Below, one piece after another: positions 38,653 through 47,798 of a stretch of 64,000 nt of DNA. Below the pieces are notes generated by a model. It saw nothing but the letters and a program-made list of their open reading frames with translations. It ran no database searches and was not told the origin of the DNA. Position 1 is the stretch's first letter. Every line of letters starts with the position of its first letter. Location of the stretch: assembly GCF_002933815.1 (NCBI RefSeq), contig NZ_BEYR01000001.1:248001-312000 (forward strand). The letters run 5' to 3'. The stretch is from Sphingobacterium sp. HMA12. GTDB lineage: Bacteria; Bacteroidota; Bacteroidia; Sphingobacteriales; Sphingobacteriaceae. The position numbers and the translations under genes were made by a program.

Positions 38653-39291
38653 ATGAAAGAGGATTCGCTTGCCAATAAGGTGTATTTGGAAGTCCGCAAG
38701 AAGATTTTATCAAGTCAGCTCGCTGGCGGGGCGCGGTTGGTCGAAAGTGCCTGGGCCGATAAGCTGGCTGTAAGCAGAGTGGCTGTTCGCGAAGCCTTTA
38801 TGCGTTTGGCGGGAGAGAGTCTGGTGGAATTTGGTGAAAAAGGAGGTTGCTTTGTGAAAAAGATGACCGTCGAGGATGTGCGGGATATCCGTGAACTGCG
38901 TGAATTGCTTGAAGTCGGTGCTTTAAAGATTTTGTTTTCAAAAAAGAATAAAGAACTGATTGATGATTTGGAATTGATCTGCAATGACTTTTCGGATATG
39001 GTCAGCAAAGGGTATTATGGTGGAGCTTGTGAGGCAGATGTACGCTTTCATGAACGTATTATCGAGGGGACTTGTAATTCCAGGTTAATTGCGATTTATA
39101 AAAATAGCAATATACCTTTATTTCACATGAAATTGGGTGCTATTCTTGGGCAGATGGAGGATTACCTGGATACCGAGCAAGAGCATCGTGCGATTGTGGA
39201 TGCATTAAAAGCGAATGATTGGAACAGGGCTTATGAGACGCTGGTGCATCATCTCGATCGAGGCGAGCAGGAGGCTTTGGAGCTTGTTTAA
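38653..39291 (+). CDS. GntR-family transcriptional regulator, FadR/FCD subfamily
   Basis: DNA-binding regulator, probably a ligand-released repressor. An N-terminal winged helix (about 5-72; recognition region VSRVAVREAFMRLAGESLVE) is followed by an all-helical FCD ligand domain (about 80-205). Metal-site residues are visible: DVRFHERI (Asp and His) and HRAIVDAL and LVHHL near the C-terminus. The 212-aa length is typical. FCD members often sense sugar acids, such as hexuronates. It lies between a polysaccharide lyase and sugar-acid genes, and the palindrome TTGTATACAA occurs directly before it and at the promoters of the flanking operons, so it is the likely regulator of the whole locus. A terminator follows directly. 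Confidence 0.92.
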   Translation: MKEDSLANKVYLEVRKKILSSQLAGGARLVESAWADKLAVSRVAVREAFMRLAGESLVEFGEKGGCFVKKMTVEDVRDIRELRELLEVGALKILFSKKNKELIDDLELICNDFSDMVSKGYYGGACEADVRFHERIIEGTCNSRLIAIYKNSNIPLFHMKLGAILGQMEDYLDTEQEHRAIVDALKANDWNRAYETLVHHLDRGEQEALELV

Positions 39292-39316
39292 GGTTTTACT
39301 AGAATATACAAAAGAG

Positions 39317-39348
39317 AAGGGGATATAGACTATAATATCCCCTTTTTT
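39317..39348. terminator. Bidirectional terminator between gntR and the lactonase gene
   Basis: 10-bp stem (39317-39326 with 39335-39344), 8-nt loop, T-run TTTTTT on the plus side and A/T-rich on the other. The hairpin overlaps the last codon and stop of the convergent lactonase gene (stop 39330-39332). Confidence 0.82.
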
Positions 39349-40127
39349 GTGTGATTCAGTTGTAGTAATTGCCCCTTTTCCGCTTCTGTAATAATCAATC
39401 CAATTACTCCGGATGGGTCTAGTGCACAATTGGTTGGGTTTTTTCCTGATGTTTGAATTTTTTTAGTGGCTGTACCGCTTTGATCCAGCACTAAGATATG
39501 CGATGAGCCATATATGGCAACAAATAAATTGCCTTCCTCATCAAATGCGATCCCATCGGGTCCGATCTGTCCACCTGCAAGTGCAAATTTTTCAATGGAA
39601 TCCATTTGGCATGATAAGGCATTCCAGTTCATTTTCCAGATCCATTTACTGCCTGTTTCAGCAACATATAGTCTGCTGCTATTGGGGGCAAAGGCTAGTC
39701 CGTTCGGATAGTACATGTTCTGATGGACTGCATGAGCAGTGCCATTGGTCTGTAGGCAGCAGATGTAGCCTGTTCCATCTGTCAATTCGCTTCCCGGACA
39801 GGTAAATAACAGGTTTCCGCTGCTGTCAAAGCATAAGTCGTTGGGCATTTTTAATGCTTTGTTGTTCAATTCATTAAGGCGGGTTTCGCAGCTGCTGTTG
39901 GCAGGGTTATACCTGCGGATGCTGTTTTGTAATGCGTCGCAGAACCAGATCGTTCCGTCTGGCGCAACAGCAATCCCGTTGGGATGTCCGCCAACCTGTA
40001 TGCGATCGTGCTTGTTATCTCTGTAGCGGATTAGGTTGCCGGCTTCTTTTTCTACCAGCCATATATCGCCTTGCTGATCAAAGGCGGGGCCTTCCGGAAA
40101 GTGTAGGCCGTCAATAAGTACATTCAT
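39330..40127 (-). CDS. SMP-30/gluconolactonase-family lactonase
   Basis: Six-bladed propeller enzyme hydrolysing a sugar lactone to the aldonic acid with a divalent metal. Start at 40127 (MNVLIDGLHFPEGP) is preferred; an upstream ATG at 40163 lies within the operator/-7 region and encodes a basic, non-family stretch. Metal-binding residues fit the family: Glu in FPEGPAFD, Asn in PNDLCFDSSG, Asp in PDGIAFDEEG; also GGHPNGIAVAPDG. No signal peptide is evident, so it is probably cytoplasmic. 265 aa, normal. Transcribed alone toward the gntR terminator; its promoter carries the same 17-base block as the PQQ dehydrogenase operon, so the dehydrogenase product would be its natural substrate. Confidence 0.88.
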   Translation of the reverse strand: MNVLIDGLHFPEGPAFDQQGDIWLVEKEAGNLIRYRDNKHDRIQVGGHPNGIAVAPDGTIWFCDALQNSIRRYNPANSSCETRLNELNNKALKMPNDLCFDSSGNLLFTCPGSELTDGTGYICCLQTNGTAHAVHQNMYYPNGLAFAPNSSRLYVAETGSKWIWKMNWNALSCQMDSIEKFALAGGQIGPDGIAFDEEGNLFVAIYGSSHILVLDQSGTATKKIQTSGKNPTNCALDPSGVIGLIITEAEKGQLLQLNHTKKGIL

Positions 40128-40153
40128 CTGAATTATTTTAAAATTTATTTTAA

Positions 40154-40186
40154 ATGTATACAAAAATATTGTAATTTGGTATACAT
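40154..40186. promoter_or_regulatory. Two GntR-type operator copies between lactonase and aminotransferase genes
   Basis: ATGTATACAA (40154-40163, 9 of 10 matches) and TGGTATACAT (40177-40186, 8 of 10), both with the GTATAC core, 23 bases apart centre to centre. The left copy overlaps a minus-strand -7 element TATTTTTG (40168-40161), as in the PQQ dehydrogenase promoter. The right copy presumably serves the right-going operon that begins at 40286, for which I found no clear promoter. Confidence 0.62.
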
Positions 40187-40285
40187 AAAATGATGTGTAT
40201 TTAAATACAAGATTGCTGTATCACAGATTAGGTGCGAGGCAGTACTCCAATTATAAAAATAATAAAAGCAAAACTTTTAATAAGC

Positions 40286-41608
40286 ATGCAAGAAAACGAA
40301 AGATCAGCCGCATTACTGCGCGAAAATGCAAAATGGATACCAGGTGGTGTGGTATCGTTGAACAGAAAGTCGGATCCCAATATCTGCTTCGTTAAGGGAA
40401 AAGGTAGTTATGTGGAGGATATCGACGGAAATAGTTATATCGATTATCAGGCTGGATTTGCAGCTTCCTTTCTTGGTCATAATGATCCGGATGTCAATGC
40501 TGCGGTATTGAAGACGCTTCAAGAAGAGCAGGTGCTGATGGGAGCAGGTCCTACTTTATTGGAAGGGGAGTTTGCGGAACTGTTTTGTGCATCGGTGCCC
40601 AATGCCGAGAGCGTGCAGATCACGACAACGGGATCCGAGGCTACTTACCATGCTATCCGGATCGCCCGTGCCGTGACAGGGCGCGATCATATTATTGTCA
40701 TGCAGGGCGGATACAATGGTTGGCATAATGATGTGGCCTGCAATGTAATCAGCCAAAAACTGGATATCGGATCTTACCAAAGTCCAGGTGAATACCCCTT
40801 TGATTCATTGAGTGCCGGGGTTCCCAAAAACCACAGTGATCTGGTGCATGTCATCAATTACAATGATCTGGATAGTGTTCGCTACGTGCTGCAGAAGTAT
40901 TCAGTAGCCTGCATCTTATTGGAACCTATTTTACAGAATATCGGTATCGTTAAACCGCAACCAGGATATTTGGAAGGACTTCGCGAGCTTGCAGATGAGC
41001 AAGGGTTCCTATTGATCTTTGATGAGGTAAAGACCGGATTTAGACATGCTTTAGGCGGTTATCAATCCATTTGTGGTGTTCAGCCAGATCTTTCCACCTT
41101 TGGAAAGGCAGTGGCGAATGGTTATCCTTTGGGTGTAATAGCGGGAAAGAAAAAGTACATGGATTATTTTGTTGATCCAGATAAAGCTAAGCGGGTCATG
41201 ATTGCGGGAACATTCAATGCTTTCCCGTTGACAACAGCTGCGGCAATTGCAACTTTGAAAAAACTTTCTAGTCCTGAGCACCAAGTCTATAAGCATGTAG
41301 AACGTTTGGGCGCACGTTTGGAACAGGGATATCAGGAAATATTTCCTAAATTAGGTGTACCATTTTTTGTCGCTCGTCAAGGCTCGGCCTTCTGTACTTA
41401 TTTTATGGATCATGCGCCGCTTAATTTTCACGATATTTTGGATAATCACGATTTCGAACTGGATATCCGCTACCGCAAAAATCTCATAAAAGAAGGAATT
41501 TTTAATTTCCCGGCTGCAATTAAACAGGGGAGTATTTCCTTTGCACATACGGAAGACGATATCGACCGGACCTTAGAAGCGACAGCACGTGTAATAAAAA
41601 CTTTGTAA
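40286..41608 (+). CDS. Class III PLP aminotransferase resembling glutamate-1-semialdehyde aminomutase
   Basis: Fold-type I PLP enzyme of the class III group. The start [14 protein letters not shown] (40286) is preferred over ATG 40232, which adds a basic segment and lies closer to the operator. Motifs: [21 protein letters not shown] near residue 20, [14 protein letters not shown] near 120, [10 protein letters not shown] (PLP-binding Asp) and [14 protein letters not shown] with Schiff-base Lys274. About 440 aa, as expected. Haem synthesis is unlikely to be its role: it is first in a sugar-acid operon with an enolase-superfamily dehydratase 8 bases downstream. Related enzymes transaminate or move amino groups on small keto acids or amino-sugar derivatives; the substrate here is unknown. 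Confidence 0.88.
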   Translation: MQENERSAALLRENAKWIPGGVVSLNRKSDPNICFVKGKGSYVEDIDGNSYIDYQAGFAASFLGHNDPDVNAAVLKTLQEEQVLMGAGPTLLEGEFAELFCASVPNAESVQITTTGSEATYHAIRIARAVTGRDHIIVMQGGYNGWHNDVACNVISQKLDIGSYQSPGEYPFDSLSAGVPKNHSDLVHVINYNDLDSVRYVLQKYSVACILLEPILQNIGIVKPQPGYLEGLRELADEQGFLLIFDEVKTGFRHALGGYQSICGVQPDLSTFGKAVANGYPLGVIAGKKKYMDYFVDPDKAKRVMIAGTFNAFPLTTAAAIATLKKLSSPEHQVYKHVERLGARLEQGYQEIFPKLGVPFFVARQGSAFCTYFMDHAPLNFHDILDNHDFELDIRYRKNLIKEGIFNFPAAIKQGSISFAHTEDDIDRTLEATARVIKTL

Positions 41609-41616
41609 CCCTGACT

Positions 41617-42795
41617 ATGAAAATAACCGCTATCGAAACCTTTGTATGTCATGCGCGCATGCGAAATTGGATTTTTGTTAAAGTTGTAACTGATCAGCCC
41701 GGACTTTGGGGCTGGGGTGAAGCGACGCTGGAGTGGCATACGCAAAGTGTCGTTGGTGCAATTAAAGATATTTCCCAGCTATTGATCGGCGAGGACCCAC
41801 GCCGCATTGAATATCTGTGGCAGATGATGTACCGCCAGCATTTTTGGCATGGGAACGGAATTGTCCGCGGAACGGCTATCAGTGGTATTGACATTGCCCT
41901 ATGGGATATTTTAGGTAAAATTCATAATGTGCCCTGTCATGAATTGTGGGGTGGTCGTGTACGAGATTATATCCGTCTCTATTGTCATTTGGGTGGTGGC
42001 CGAATGGAAGATTTTTACGAAACAGCACCGGACGACGCTAAACGGTTTGGTGATCTTGCCTTGAAAGCTGTTGATGAGGGTTTTACGGCTTTTAAATCCA
42101 TGGCTGTTCCGGAAACGATGTCCCTGGAAGGGCTTCGTCCGATTAAATATGCTGAAGCCTGTGTAAAGGCAATGCGGGATGCCGTGGGTGACGATATCGA
42201 TATTATGGTAGATTGCCATGCGCGTCCTAGTCCACGCATGGGGATGCAATTTGCCAAAGCGTTAGAACCTTATGGTCTGTACTTTTTTGAGGAACCATGC
42301 TGGCCCGAAACCATGGAGGATATTGCCCTGATCCAACGGGCAGTAGCGACACCTATCGCTTCCGGCGAACGCCTGATCGGTGTGCATGCTTTTCGGGATA
42401 TGCTTGAAAAACGTGCGGTAAGTGTTATTCAGCCTGATATTACCCATTGCGGTGGTTTATCCGAAGCCCGTAAAATAGCTGCTTTGGCGGATGCTTATCG
42501 CGTGTCTATGGCGCCGCATAATCCACAGGGACCCGTAAGCACTGCTGCCTCTATCGAGTTGGGCTTCGCAACACCTTCGTACATTATCTGTGAAAGTGTT
42601 CACAAAGATGTTGAATGGCGGCAAGATGTCGTCAGTGAAGGATTTACGGTGCAAGAAAAAGGCCGCATTGTCCTTCCGAATACACGCGCCGGTCTGGGGA
42701 TTGAAATCAATGAAGAAGAAGTGAAAAAACACCCGTTCCAACAGGAAATTTTACAGCGTACGTTTTACAAAGATGGCAGTGTTGGTGACTGGTAG
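41617..42795 (+). CDS. Enolase-superfamily acid-sugar dehydratase, galactonate dehydratase-like
   Basis: Mandelate racemase subgroup enzyme that dehydrates an aldonate to a 2-keto-3-deoxy acid, Mg-dependent, cytoplasmic. The catalytic set can be aligned by spacing to E. coli galactonate dehydratase (D183, H185, E209, E235, H285): here Asp199, His201, Glu225, Glu251 and His301, with identical intervals of 2, 24, 26 and 50; Asp274 in [11 protein letters not shown] is the partner of the base. A capping domain forms the first 120 residues. 392 aa is normal. It lies 8 bases after the aminotransferase and 13 before an SDR. The spacing is strong evidence for dehydratase function; galactonate itself is only one possible substrate. 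Confidence 0.9.
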   Translation: MKITAIETFVCHARMRNWIFVKVVTDQPGLWGWGEATLEWHTQSVVGAIKDISQLLIGEDPRRIEYLWQMMYRQHFWHGNGIVRGTAISGIDIALWDILGKIHNVPCHELWGGRVRDYIRLYCHLGGGRMEDFYETAPDDAKRFGDLALKAVDEGFTAFKSMAVPETMSLEGLRPIKYAEACVKAMRDAVGDDIDIMVDCHARPSPRMGMQFAKALEPYGLYFFEEPCWPETMEDIALIQRAVATPIASGERLIGVHAFRDMLEKRAVSVIQPDITHCGGLSEARKIAALADAYRVSMAPHNPQGPVSTAASIELGFATPSYIICESVHKDVEWRQDVVSEGFTVQEKGRIVLPNTRAGLGIEINEEEVKKHPFQQEILQRTFYKDGSVGDW

Positions 42796-42808
42796 ATTTT
42801 AAGTAGAT

Positions 42809-43579
42809 ATGAGAGCAGAATATAAAAACAAAGTAGTTTTGATCAGTGGTGGACTTGGTGATATTGGCAGGGCAATAGCCGAGGCTTTCCTGACGGCGGA
42901 GGCAATTGTCTGTATTGCGGATCGTTTTGTGCCAGCGCTTGCGAAAGAGCGGTGGCCTTTGCTCGATGAATCTCAGACCAACTTATTTTACGATCAGGTT
43001 GATGTCACAGATGCTGATCAGGTGGAGTTTTGGGTTGATCGTATAGAGCGGGAGCTTGGAGCAATAGCGATCTGTATTGCTAATGCGGCCTGTGTCACAA
43101 TCCAAAACTTTCGGGAGCTCAGCAATACGGCATGGAAAAACGAAATGGCAGTCAATCTGGATGGTGCTTTTTTCTTGGCCAATGCTTGTGCTAAATCATT
43201 TGTTGCTACTGGTGTTCAGGGAAATATTGTCTTTTTGGGTAGTTGGGCAGGGCATGCCGTGCATCAGAACCTGCCGGCATACAGTGTTTCCAAAGCTGGT
43301 TTACGGATGCTTTGTCAAGCTATGGCACTCGAATATGCTGTTGATGGAATTCGCGTCAACGAAATTGCGCCTGGTTATGTCAATGCGGGATTGAGTAAAG
43401 TGGTTTGGTCCAAGGATGCCGCGCTTCAAAAAAAGGCTGCCACGGTTGTACCGCTGGGGGATATCCTCGAAGCGGAGGAAATTGCCAAACAGGTGCTTTG
43501 GATATGCTCTGACAATTGCAGACAGATGACGGGGACAAGCATTGTACTGGACGGGGGGCTTTCATTAATTAGACCTTAG
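42809..43579 (+). CDS. Short-chain dehydrogenase/reductase (classical SDR)
   Basis: NAD(P)-dependent oxidoreductase, 256 aa, cytoplasmic. Nucleotide motif SGGLGDIGRAIAEAF near residue 11, IANAA near 90, catalytic Ser in FLGSWAGH near 147 and YSVSK near 160 are all intact, and the C-terminus has the usual TGTSIVLDGGLSL. Asp after beta-2 (IADRF) suggests NAD preference. Position between dehydratase and ceramidase-like genes suggests it oxidises or reduces an acid-sugar intermediate, for example a keto-deoxy acid, but the substrate cannot be told. Confidence 0.9.
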   Translation: MRAEYKNKVVLISGGLGDIGRAIAEAFLTAEAIVCIADRFVPALAKERWPLLDESQTNLFYDQVDVTDADQVEFWVDRIERELGAIAICIANAACVTIQNFRELSNTAWKNEMAVNLDGAFFLANACAKSFVATGVQGNIVFLGSWAGHAVHQNLPAYSVSKAGLRMLCQAMALEYAVDGIRVNEIAPGYVNAGLSKVVWSKDAALQKKAATVVPLGDILEAEEIAKQVLWICSDNCRQMTGTSIVLDGGLSLIRP

Positions 43580-43582
43580 ATC

Positions 43583-44974
43583 ATGGAACAAAAGGATCCA
43601 AGAAAAGAAACAACAGGTGGTTTACAGGCTAAAATTGGACTTGGCCAATGCGATATCACGCCTACCTTAGGGATCTATTCGCGCAATTGGGGGGCTGCTA
43701 CTGCTGATCGGGCTGTTGGTGTGCACCAACCCTTGCTAATGCATTGTCTCTATATGGCGCCTATTGATTCTCCACCTGCCATTCTATTGACAGCCGATCT
43801 GGGCTGGTGGAAAAATGCGGAAGACGAACGGACATTGCGTTTTGCATTGCTTGATCATTTCAATCTGACAGCATCACAGCTGGTCTTTACACTTTCACAT
43901 ACGCATGCTGGCCCCAGTATCTGTTCTACGGACATACATCAACCCGGAGGTGAGTTGATTCCTCCTTATCTCGAATTCTTAAAAGCGCAGGCGATCAGCT
44001 GTATCCAGCGGGCAAAGGATGAATTGTTCGAAGGAAGTTTACATTGGAGTTATGGGGTATGTGATCTGGCCTGTAATCGGGATCTGGAACTTAATGGCGA
44101 ATACCTCATCGGGTTTAATCCTGTAAAAGAAGCTGATCATACCTTATTGCTCGGACGTGTATACGATAACACCGAAAAATTGAAAGCGTTGATCTGCAAT
44201 TATGCCTGTCATCCAACGAGCTTTGCCTACGAAAATGAACTGCTTTCTCCGGATTTTGTTGGTGAAATGCGGCATACGGTGGAAGCGGTCGTGAAAGTTC
44301 CCTGTTTGTTCCTACAGGGCGCATCAGGTGATCTGGCTCCCAAGCGTCAATATGTCAAAGATCCTGCTTTGGTCGAAGCCAATGGTCGACAGTTGGGCTA
44401 TGCGGTGCTTGCGACGTTGGCGCAGGAGGATCATGCAGCTCAGCGTTGGGCGTTTGACAAAGCGTTAATTTCGGGAGCACCTTTGGCTTGCTGGAGCTTT
44501 CAGAAACAGGTGTTACCGACTGAATTCAAACAGCTTGTGCATACTGTACAGGTGCCCTACAAAAACTTACCGAGCCTTGAATCTATTTTCAAGGAGTATG
44601 AAAGCTGTTCGGATCGGGTTATGAAAGACCGCCTTTGGCGAAAATACAATACCCGCAAGACCATTGCCGATCAGCGGGAAGCGAGCATTCCGGTATGGCT
44701 CTGGAAAATGGGGGATGCTATTTTGGTGGCTCAGGCCAATGAGGCATACTCTTGTTACCAATCGATTATACGGGCCGAATTTCCCAACCATACCATTGTC
44801 TTTATTAATATCGCCAACGGTTATGTGGGCTACCTCGCGCCAGCGCAGCTCTATGATAAAGATATCTATGCCGTATGGCAGAGCCCTTATGAACGGGGTA
44901 GCCTCGAGATACTTATTGAACAAACGAAATTAGGGATTCAAACATTACTGACCGATGAAACTAGATTGGATTGA
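43583..44974 (+). CDS. Neutral ceramidase-like amidase domain protein
   Basis: Member of the neutral/alkaline ceramidase fold, a zinc amidase, here 463 aa against about 650-700 for true bacterial ceramidases, so the C-terminal immunoglobulin-like part is missing. Family marks are KIGLGQCDITPTLG near residue 16, SHTHAGPS near 108 (zinc-site His), ACHPTSF near 207 and GASGDLAPK near 243. No signal peptide is visible, so it is likely cytoplasmic. Short ceramidase-like proteins are common in Bacteroidota sugar operons with unknown roles; a sphingolipid substrate is not implied. It overlaps the symporter gene by 20 bases, showing translational coupling. Confidence 0.78.
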   Translation: MEQKDPRKETTGGLQAKIGLGQCDITPTLGIYSRNWGAATADRAVGVHQPLLMHCLYMAPIDSPPAILLTADLGWWKNAEDERTLRFALLDHFNLTASQLVFTLSHTHAGPSICSTDIHQPGGELIPPYLEFLKAQAISCIQRAKDELFEGSLHWSYGVCDLACNRDLELNGEYLIGFNPVKEADHTLLLGRVYDNTEKLKALICNYACHPTSFAYENELLSPDFVGEMRHTVEAVVKVPCLFLQGASGDLAPKRQYVKDPALVEANGRQLGYAVLATLAQEDHAAQRWAFDKALISGAPLACWSFQKQVLPTEFKQLVHTVQVPYKNLPSLESIFKEYESCSDRVMKDRLWRKYNTRKTIADQREASIPVWLWKMGDAILVAQANEAYSCYQSIIRAEFPNHTIVFINIANGYVGYLAPAQLYDKDIYAVWQSPYERGSLEILIEQTKLGIQTLLTDETRLD

Positions 44975-46520
44975 TGTCATTATTTTTGCAGTATATATAG
45001 TCGGTATCGTCGTATTGGGATTATATGCCTCGAAAAAAAGTTCCTCGTCCAAACGGGACTATTTTTTGGCTGGTGATAAGTTGCCCTGGTGGATGATCGG
45101 AGGGAGTATTATTGCCGCAAATATCAGTAGTCATCATCTTGTCGGCGCCATGGGAGCGGCCTATAGCCGTGGGTTTGTGGCCATCACCTTGGAATGGGGT
45201 GCCATATTGATCGGTTTTAATGCGTTGCTTTGGATATTTCTACCTTTCTACATACGCAATGGCTTTTATACTATTCCCGAATATCTTGAAAAAAGATATG
45301 GAAATGCTACTCGGGTACTCTATGCGATCTTGATCTTATTTACTTACGTTTTTGTAGAAATCGGTGCAGTGCTTTATCTGGGTGGGCTCTCCTTACATGC
45401 TTTATTTGGTGTTCCCATTCTGTATAGTATTTTCGGGATGGCGATTTTGACGGGCTTGTATACCGTATTAGGAGGGTTGAAAGCTGTTATCTGGACCGAA
45501 ATGGTGCAGCTAGTTATCCTGGTGCTCGGCGGTATCGTCCTGACCTTTGCAACCATCAATGCGGCGGGCGGATTTCAGTCCGTCGTGGAATCATCCAAAG
45601 ACTGGAAGATGTTCTATCCGGCGTCTGATCCCGACTTTCCCTGGACAATGTATCTAGGCGGTTTGCTTTGTATCAGCGTATTCTACTGTGCGACCAATCA
45701 ATTTATTGTTCAGCGTGTATTGGCCGCAAAAAATGAGTGGCATGGCCGTATGGGGGTTATTTTCGGTGATTATCTTAAATTTCTGGTACCGCTGATCATC
45801 ACAATCCCGGCTTTGGTAGCACCCAAATTTTTACCGCATTTAGATCAGCCGGATCTGTTATTTGCAACGCTCGTAGAAACACTGTTGCCTAAAGGGCTGA
45901 TCGGGCTGGTCATGGCTGGTCTCATCTCTGCGATTATGTCCCATATTTCCGGTGCTATAAATTCCTGTACAACCATACTCACGGTAGATATTTACAGTCA
46001 ATACATCAATAAAAATGCCTCTGATGATCAAGCGATCCGTTTTGGTAAACGTGCAGGAGTCGTCATTATTGTACTTGGTATTATGAGCGCTGTGATATTG
46101 ATTAGTTATTCCGACAAACCTGTATTCCTCTACCTGATGAATCTGTATGGTTTATTTACACCGGGTATAGCTACCATGTTTCTGATGGGGGTCTTTTGGA
46201 GGCGGACTACGGCACAGGGCGCATTAACGGCTGGCTTATTGACCATTCCACTTTCGTTGCTTTTGGAGTATTTACTTCCTGACATGCCATTTTTTAACAG
46301 AACCGGCATTGTGTTCTGGACCTGTATGATCGCCTGTGTACTGGTCAGTCTATGTACACCGGCCGTTTCGGAAGTGCGTTTGAAAAACCTGATATTGACA
46401 CGCGATTCATTTCAGATGCCCGAAGGGGATCGAGCTTCTTACCGTGGCTTTCGGAATCCAACGCTTTGGTGGATCATTATTACAGTGATGGTGCTGTATT
46501 TTTATGTGCGCTATTTTTAA
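44955..46520 (+). CDS. Sodium:solute symporter (SSS family)
   Basis: Inner-membrane Na+-coupled uptake carrier, 521 aa with about 13-14 hydrophobic helices. The first helix VIIFAVYIVGIVVLGLYASK, then DYFLAGDKLPWWMIGGSIIAANISSHHLVG, is a strong signature of the sugar-type SSS group; AGLISAIMSHISGAINS is the central helix signature. Overlaps the ceramidase-like gene by 20 bases. In this operon it is the probable carrier of the sugar acid or uronate produced in the periplasm by the lyase and dehydrogenase. Confidence 0.92.
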   Translation: MKLDWIDVIIFAVYIVGIVVLGLYASKKSSSSKRDYFLAGDKLPWWMIGGSIIAANISSHHLVGAMGAAYSRGFVAITLEWGAILIGFNALLWIFLPFYIRNGFYTIPEYLEKRYGNATRVLYAILILFTYVFVEIGAVLYLGGLSLHALFGVPILYSIFGMAILTGLYTVLGGLKAVIWTEMVQLVILVLGGIVLTFATINAAGGFQSVVESSKDWKMFYPASDPDFPWTMYLGGLLCISVFYCATNQFIVQRVLAAKNEWHGRMGVIFGDYLKFLVPLIITIPALVAPKFLPHLDQPDLLFATLVETLLPKGLIGLVMAGLISAIMSHISGAINSCTTILTVDIYSQYINKNASDDQAIRFGKRAGVVIIVLGIMSAVILISYSDKPVFLYLMNLYGLFTPGIATMFLMGVFWRRTTAQGALTAGLLTIPLSLLLEYLLPDMPFFNRTGIVFWTCMIACVLVSLCTPAVSEVRLKNLILTRDSFQMPEGDRASYRGFRNPTLWWIIITVMVLYFYVRYF

Positions 46521-46589
46521 CTTAACTTGTTGGACGATTCCTTATGAAAGTATCGTAACTGAAATATCTTTTTTACCAATACATCGATA

Positions 46590-47798
46590 ATGAATGCTAT
46601 GTTGAAAGAATTAGACACTGAAATTGAAGCTATTTTCCCGGAGATTGTTGCAATCCGCAGGCATATCCATCAGAACCCTGAACTGTCTTTTCAGGAATAT
46701 GAGACCAGTGCTTATATCCAGGAGCAGTTAACCCGGCTTGATATTCCGTTTAAAGTTGTTGCCAATACAGGTGTGGTTGCCGTGCTTGAGGGCGAAAAGT
46801 CCTTAAGTGACGATATCGTGGTTTTGAGAGCTGATATTGATGCATTACCTATTCACGAGCAGAATGATGTGTTATACAAGTCCACAAATGAAGGTGTTAT
46901 GCACGCTTGTGGTCACGATTTTCATACGGCAAATCTATTGGGTGTCGCTACTGTCTTAAAGGGGTATAAAACCGAGTTTTCAGGAAAAATTGTGCTCTTG
47001 TTTCAGCCCGCGGAAGAAAAGATTCCCGGAGGTGCGATCCAGATCCTGGAGTCTGGTATCTTGGAGTCTTTCGGTGGAAAGATCAAAGCTATTTTGGGTT
47101 TGCACGTGAGTCCACGCGTACCTTTAGGGAAAATAGGCTTACGCCCGGGGCGGTTTATGGCTTCAAGCGATGAGTTTTATTTTACCATTAAAGGACGTGG
47201 CGGTCATGCGGCCGAGCCACATCGGGCCGTCGATCCAATTATGATTGCCGCTCAGCTGCTGACCACCTTACAGCAGCTGGTCAGCCGTAAGGCAAACCCC
47301 GATATTCCATCCGTATTGACTTTTGGCCGTTTTATCGGCGATGGAGCGGCGAATGTCATTCCCGAAGAGGTCAAGTTGGCTGGTACCTTCCGTACCATGG
47401 ATGAAACCTGGCGCAAGGAGGCGTTGGAGACTGTAGCGACAATTGCACGGACATTGCCCGAGGCCTTGGGTGCGACAGCGGATGTGGAAGTACGTCATGG
47501 GTATCCCGCATTAAATAATGATCCCGAATTGACTCAGAAAGTAAAAAATATCCTACAAAGGAGCATGGGAAATGAAGTCGTGCAGGATCTGGAAATCTGG
47601 ATGGCAGCAGAAGATTTTGCTTATTACTCATACCGCTACCCCGCTTTATTTATGTTGGTCGGTACGAATAATGACCGTATCAATACCCAATATGGGCTTC
47701 ATAATCCGCAGTTCAATCTTGATGAAAAAGCGTTTAAGACGGCGATTTCGGCTTTGGTGAATAGTGCTGTTTCCTTATTGAATGAGTCCAATGGATAG
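46590..47798 (+). CDS. M20-family metallo-amidohydrolase
   Basis: Dinuclear metal hydrolase of the M20D type, removing an acyl or acetyl group from an amide. Motifs: RRHIHQNPELSFQEYETS near residue 22, LRADIDALPIHE near 83, HACGHDFH near 107 and QPAEE near 142, plus the C-terminal AAEDFAYYS. Length 402 aa usual. ATG at 46599 is an alternative start. The gene starts 69 bases after the symporter; a TATCTTTT element in the gap might be a weak internal promoter. Together with the aminotransferase and the ceramidase-like amidase it suggests that the imported compound has an amide or amino group. Confidence 0.9.
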   Translation: MNAMLKELDTEIEAIFPEIVAIRRHIHQNPELSFQEYETSAYIQEQLTRLDIPFKVVANTGVVAVLEGEKSLSDDIVVLRADIDALPIHEQNDVLYKSTNEGVMHACGHDFHTANLLGVATVLKGYKTEFSGKIVLLFQPAEEKIPGGAIQILESGILESFGGKIKAILGLHVSPRVPLGKIGLRPGRFMASSDEFYFTIKGRGGHAAEPHRAVDPIMIAAQLLTTLQQLVSRKANPDIPSVLTFGRFIGDGAANVIPEEVKLAGTFRTMDETWRKEALETVATIARTLPEALGATADVEVRHGYPALNNDPELTQKVKNILQRSMGNEVVQDLEIWMAAEDFAYYSYRYPALFMLVGTNNDRINTQYGLHNPQFNLDEKAFKTAISALVNSAVSLLNESNG

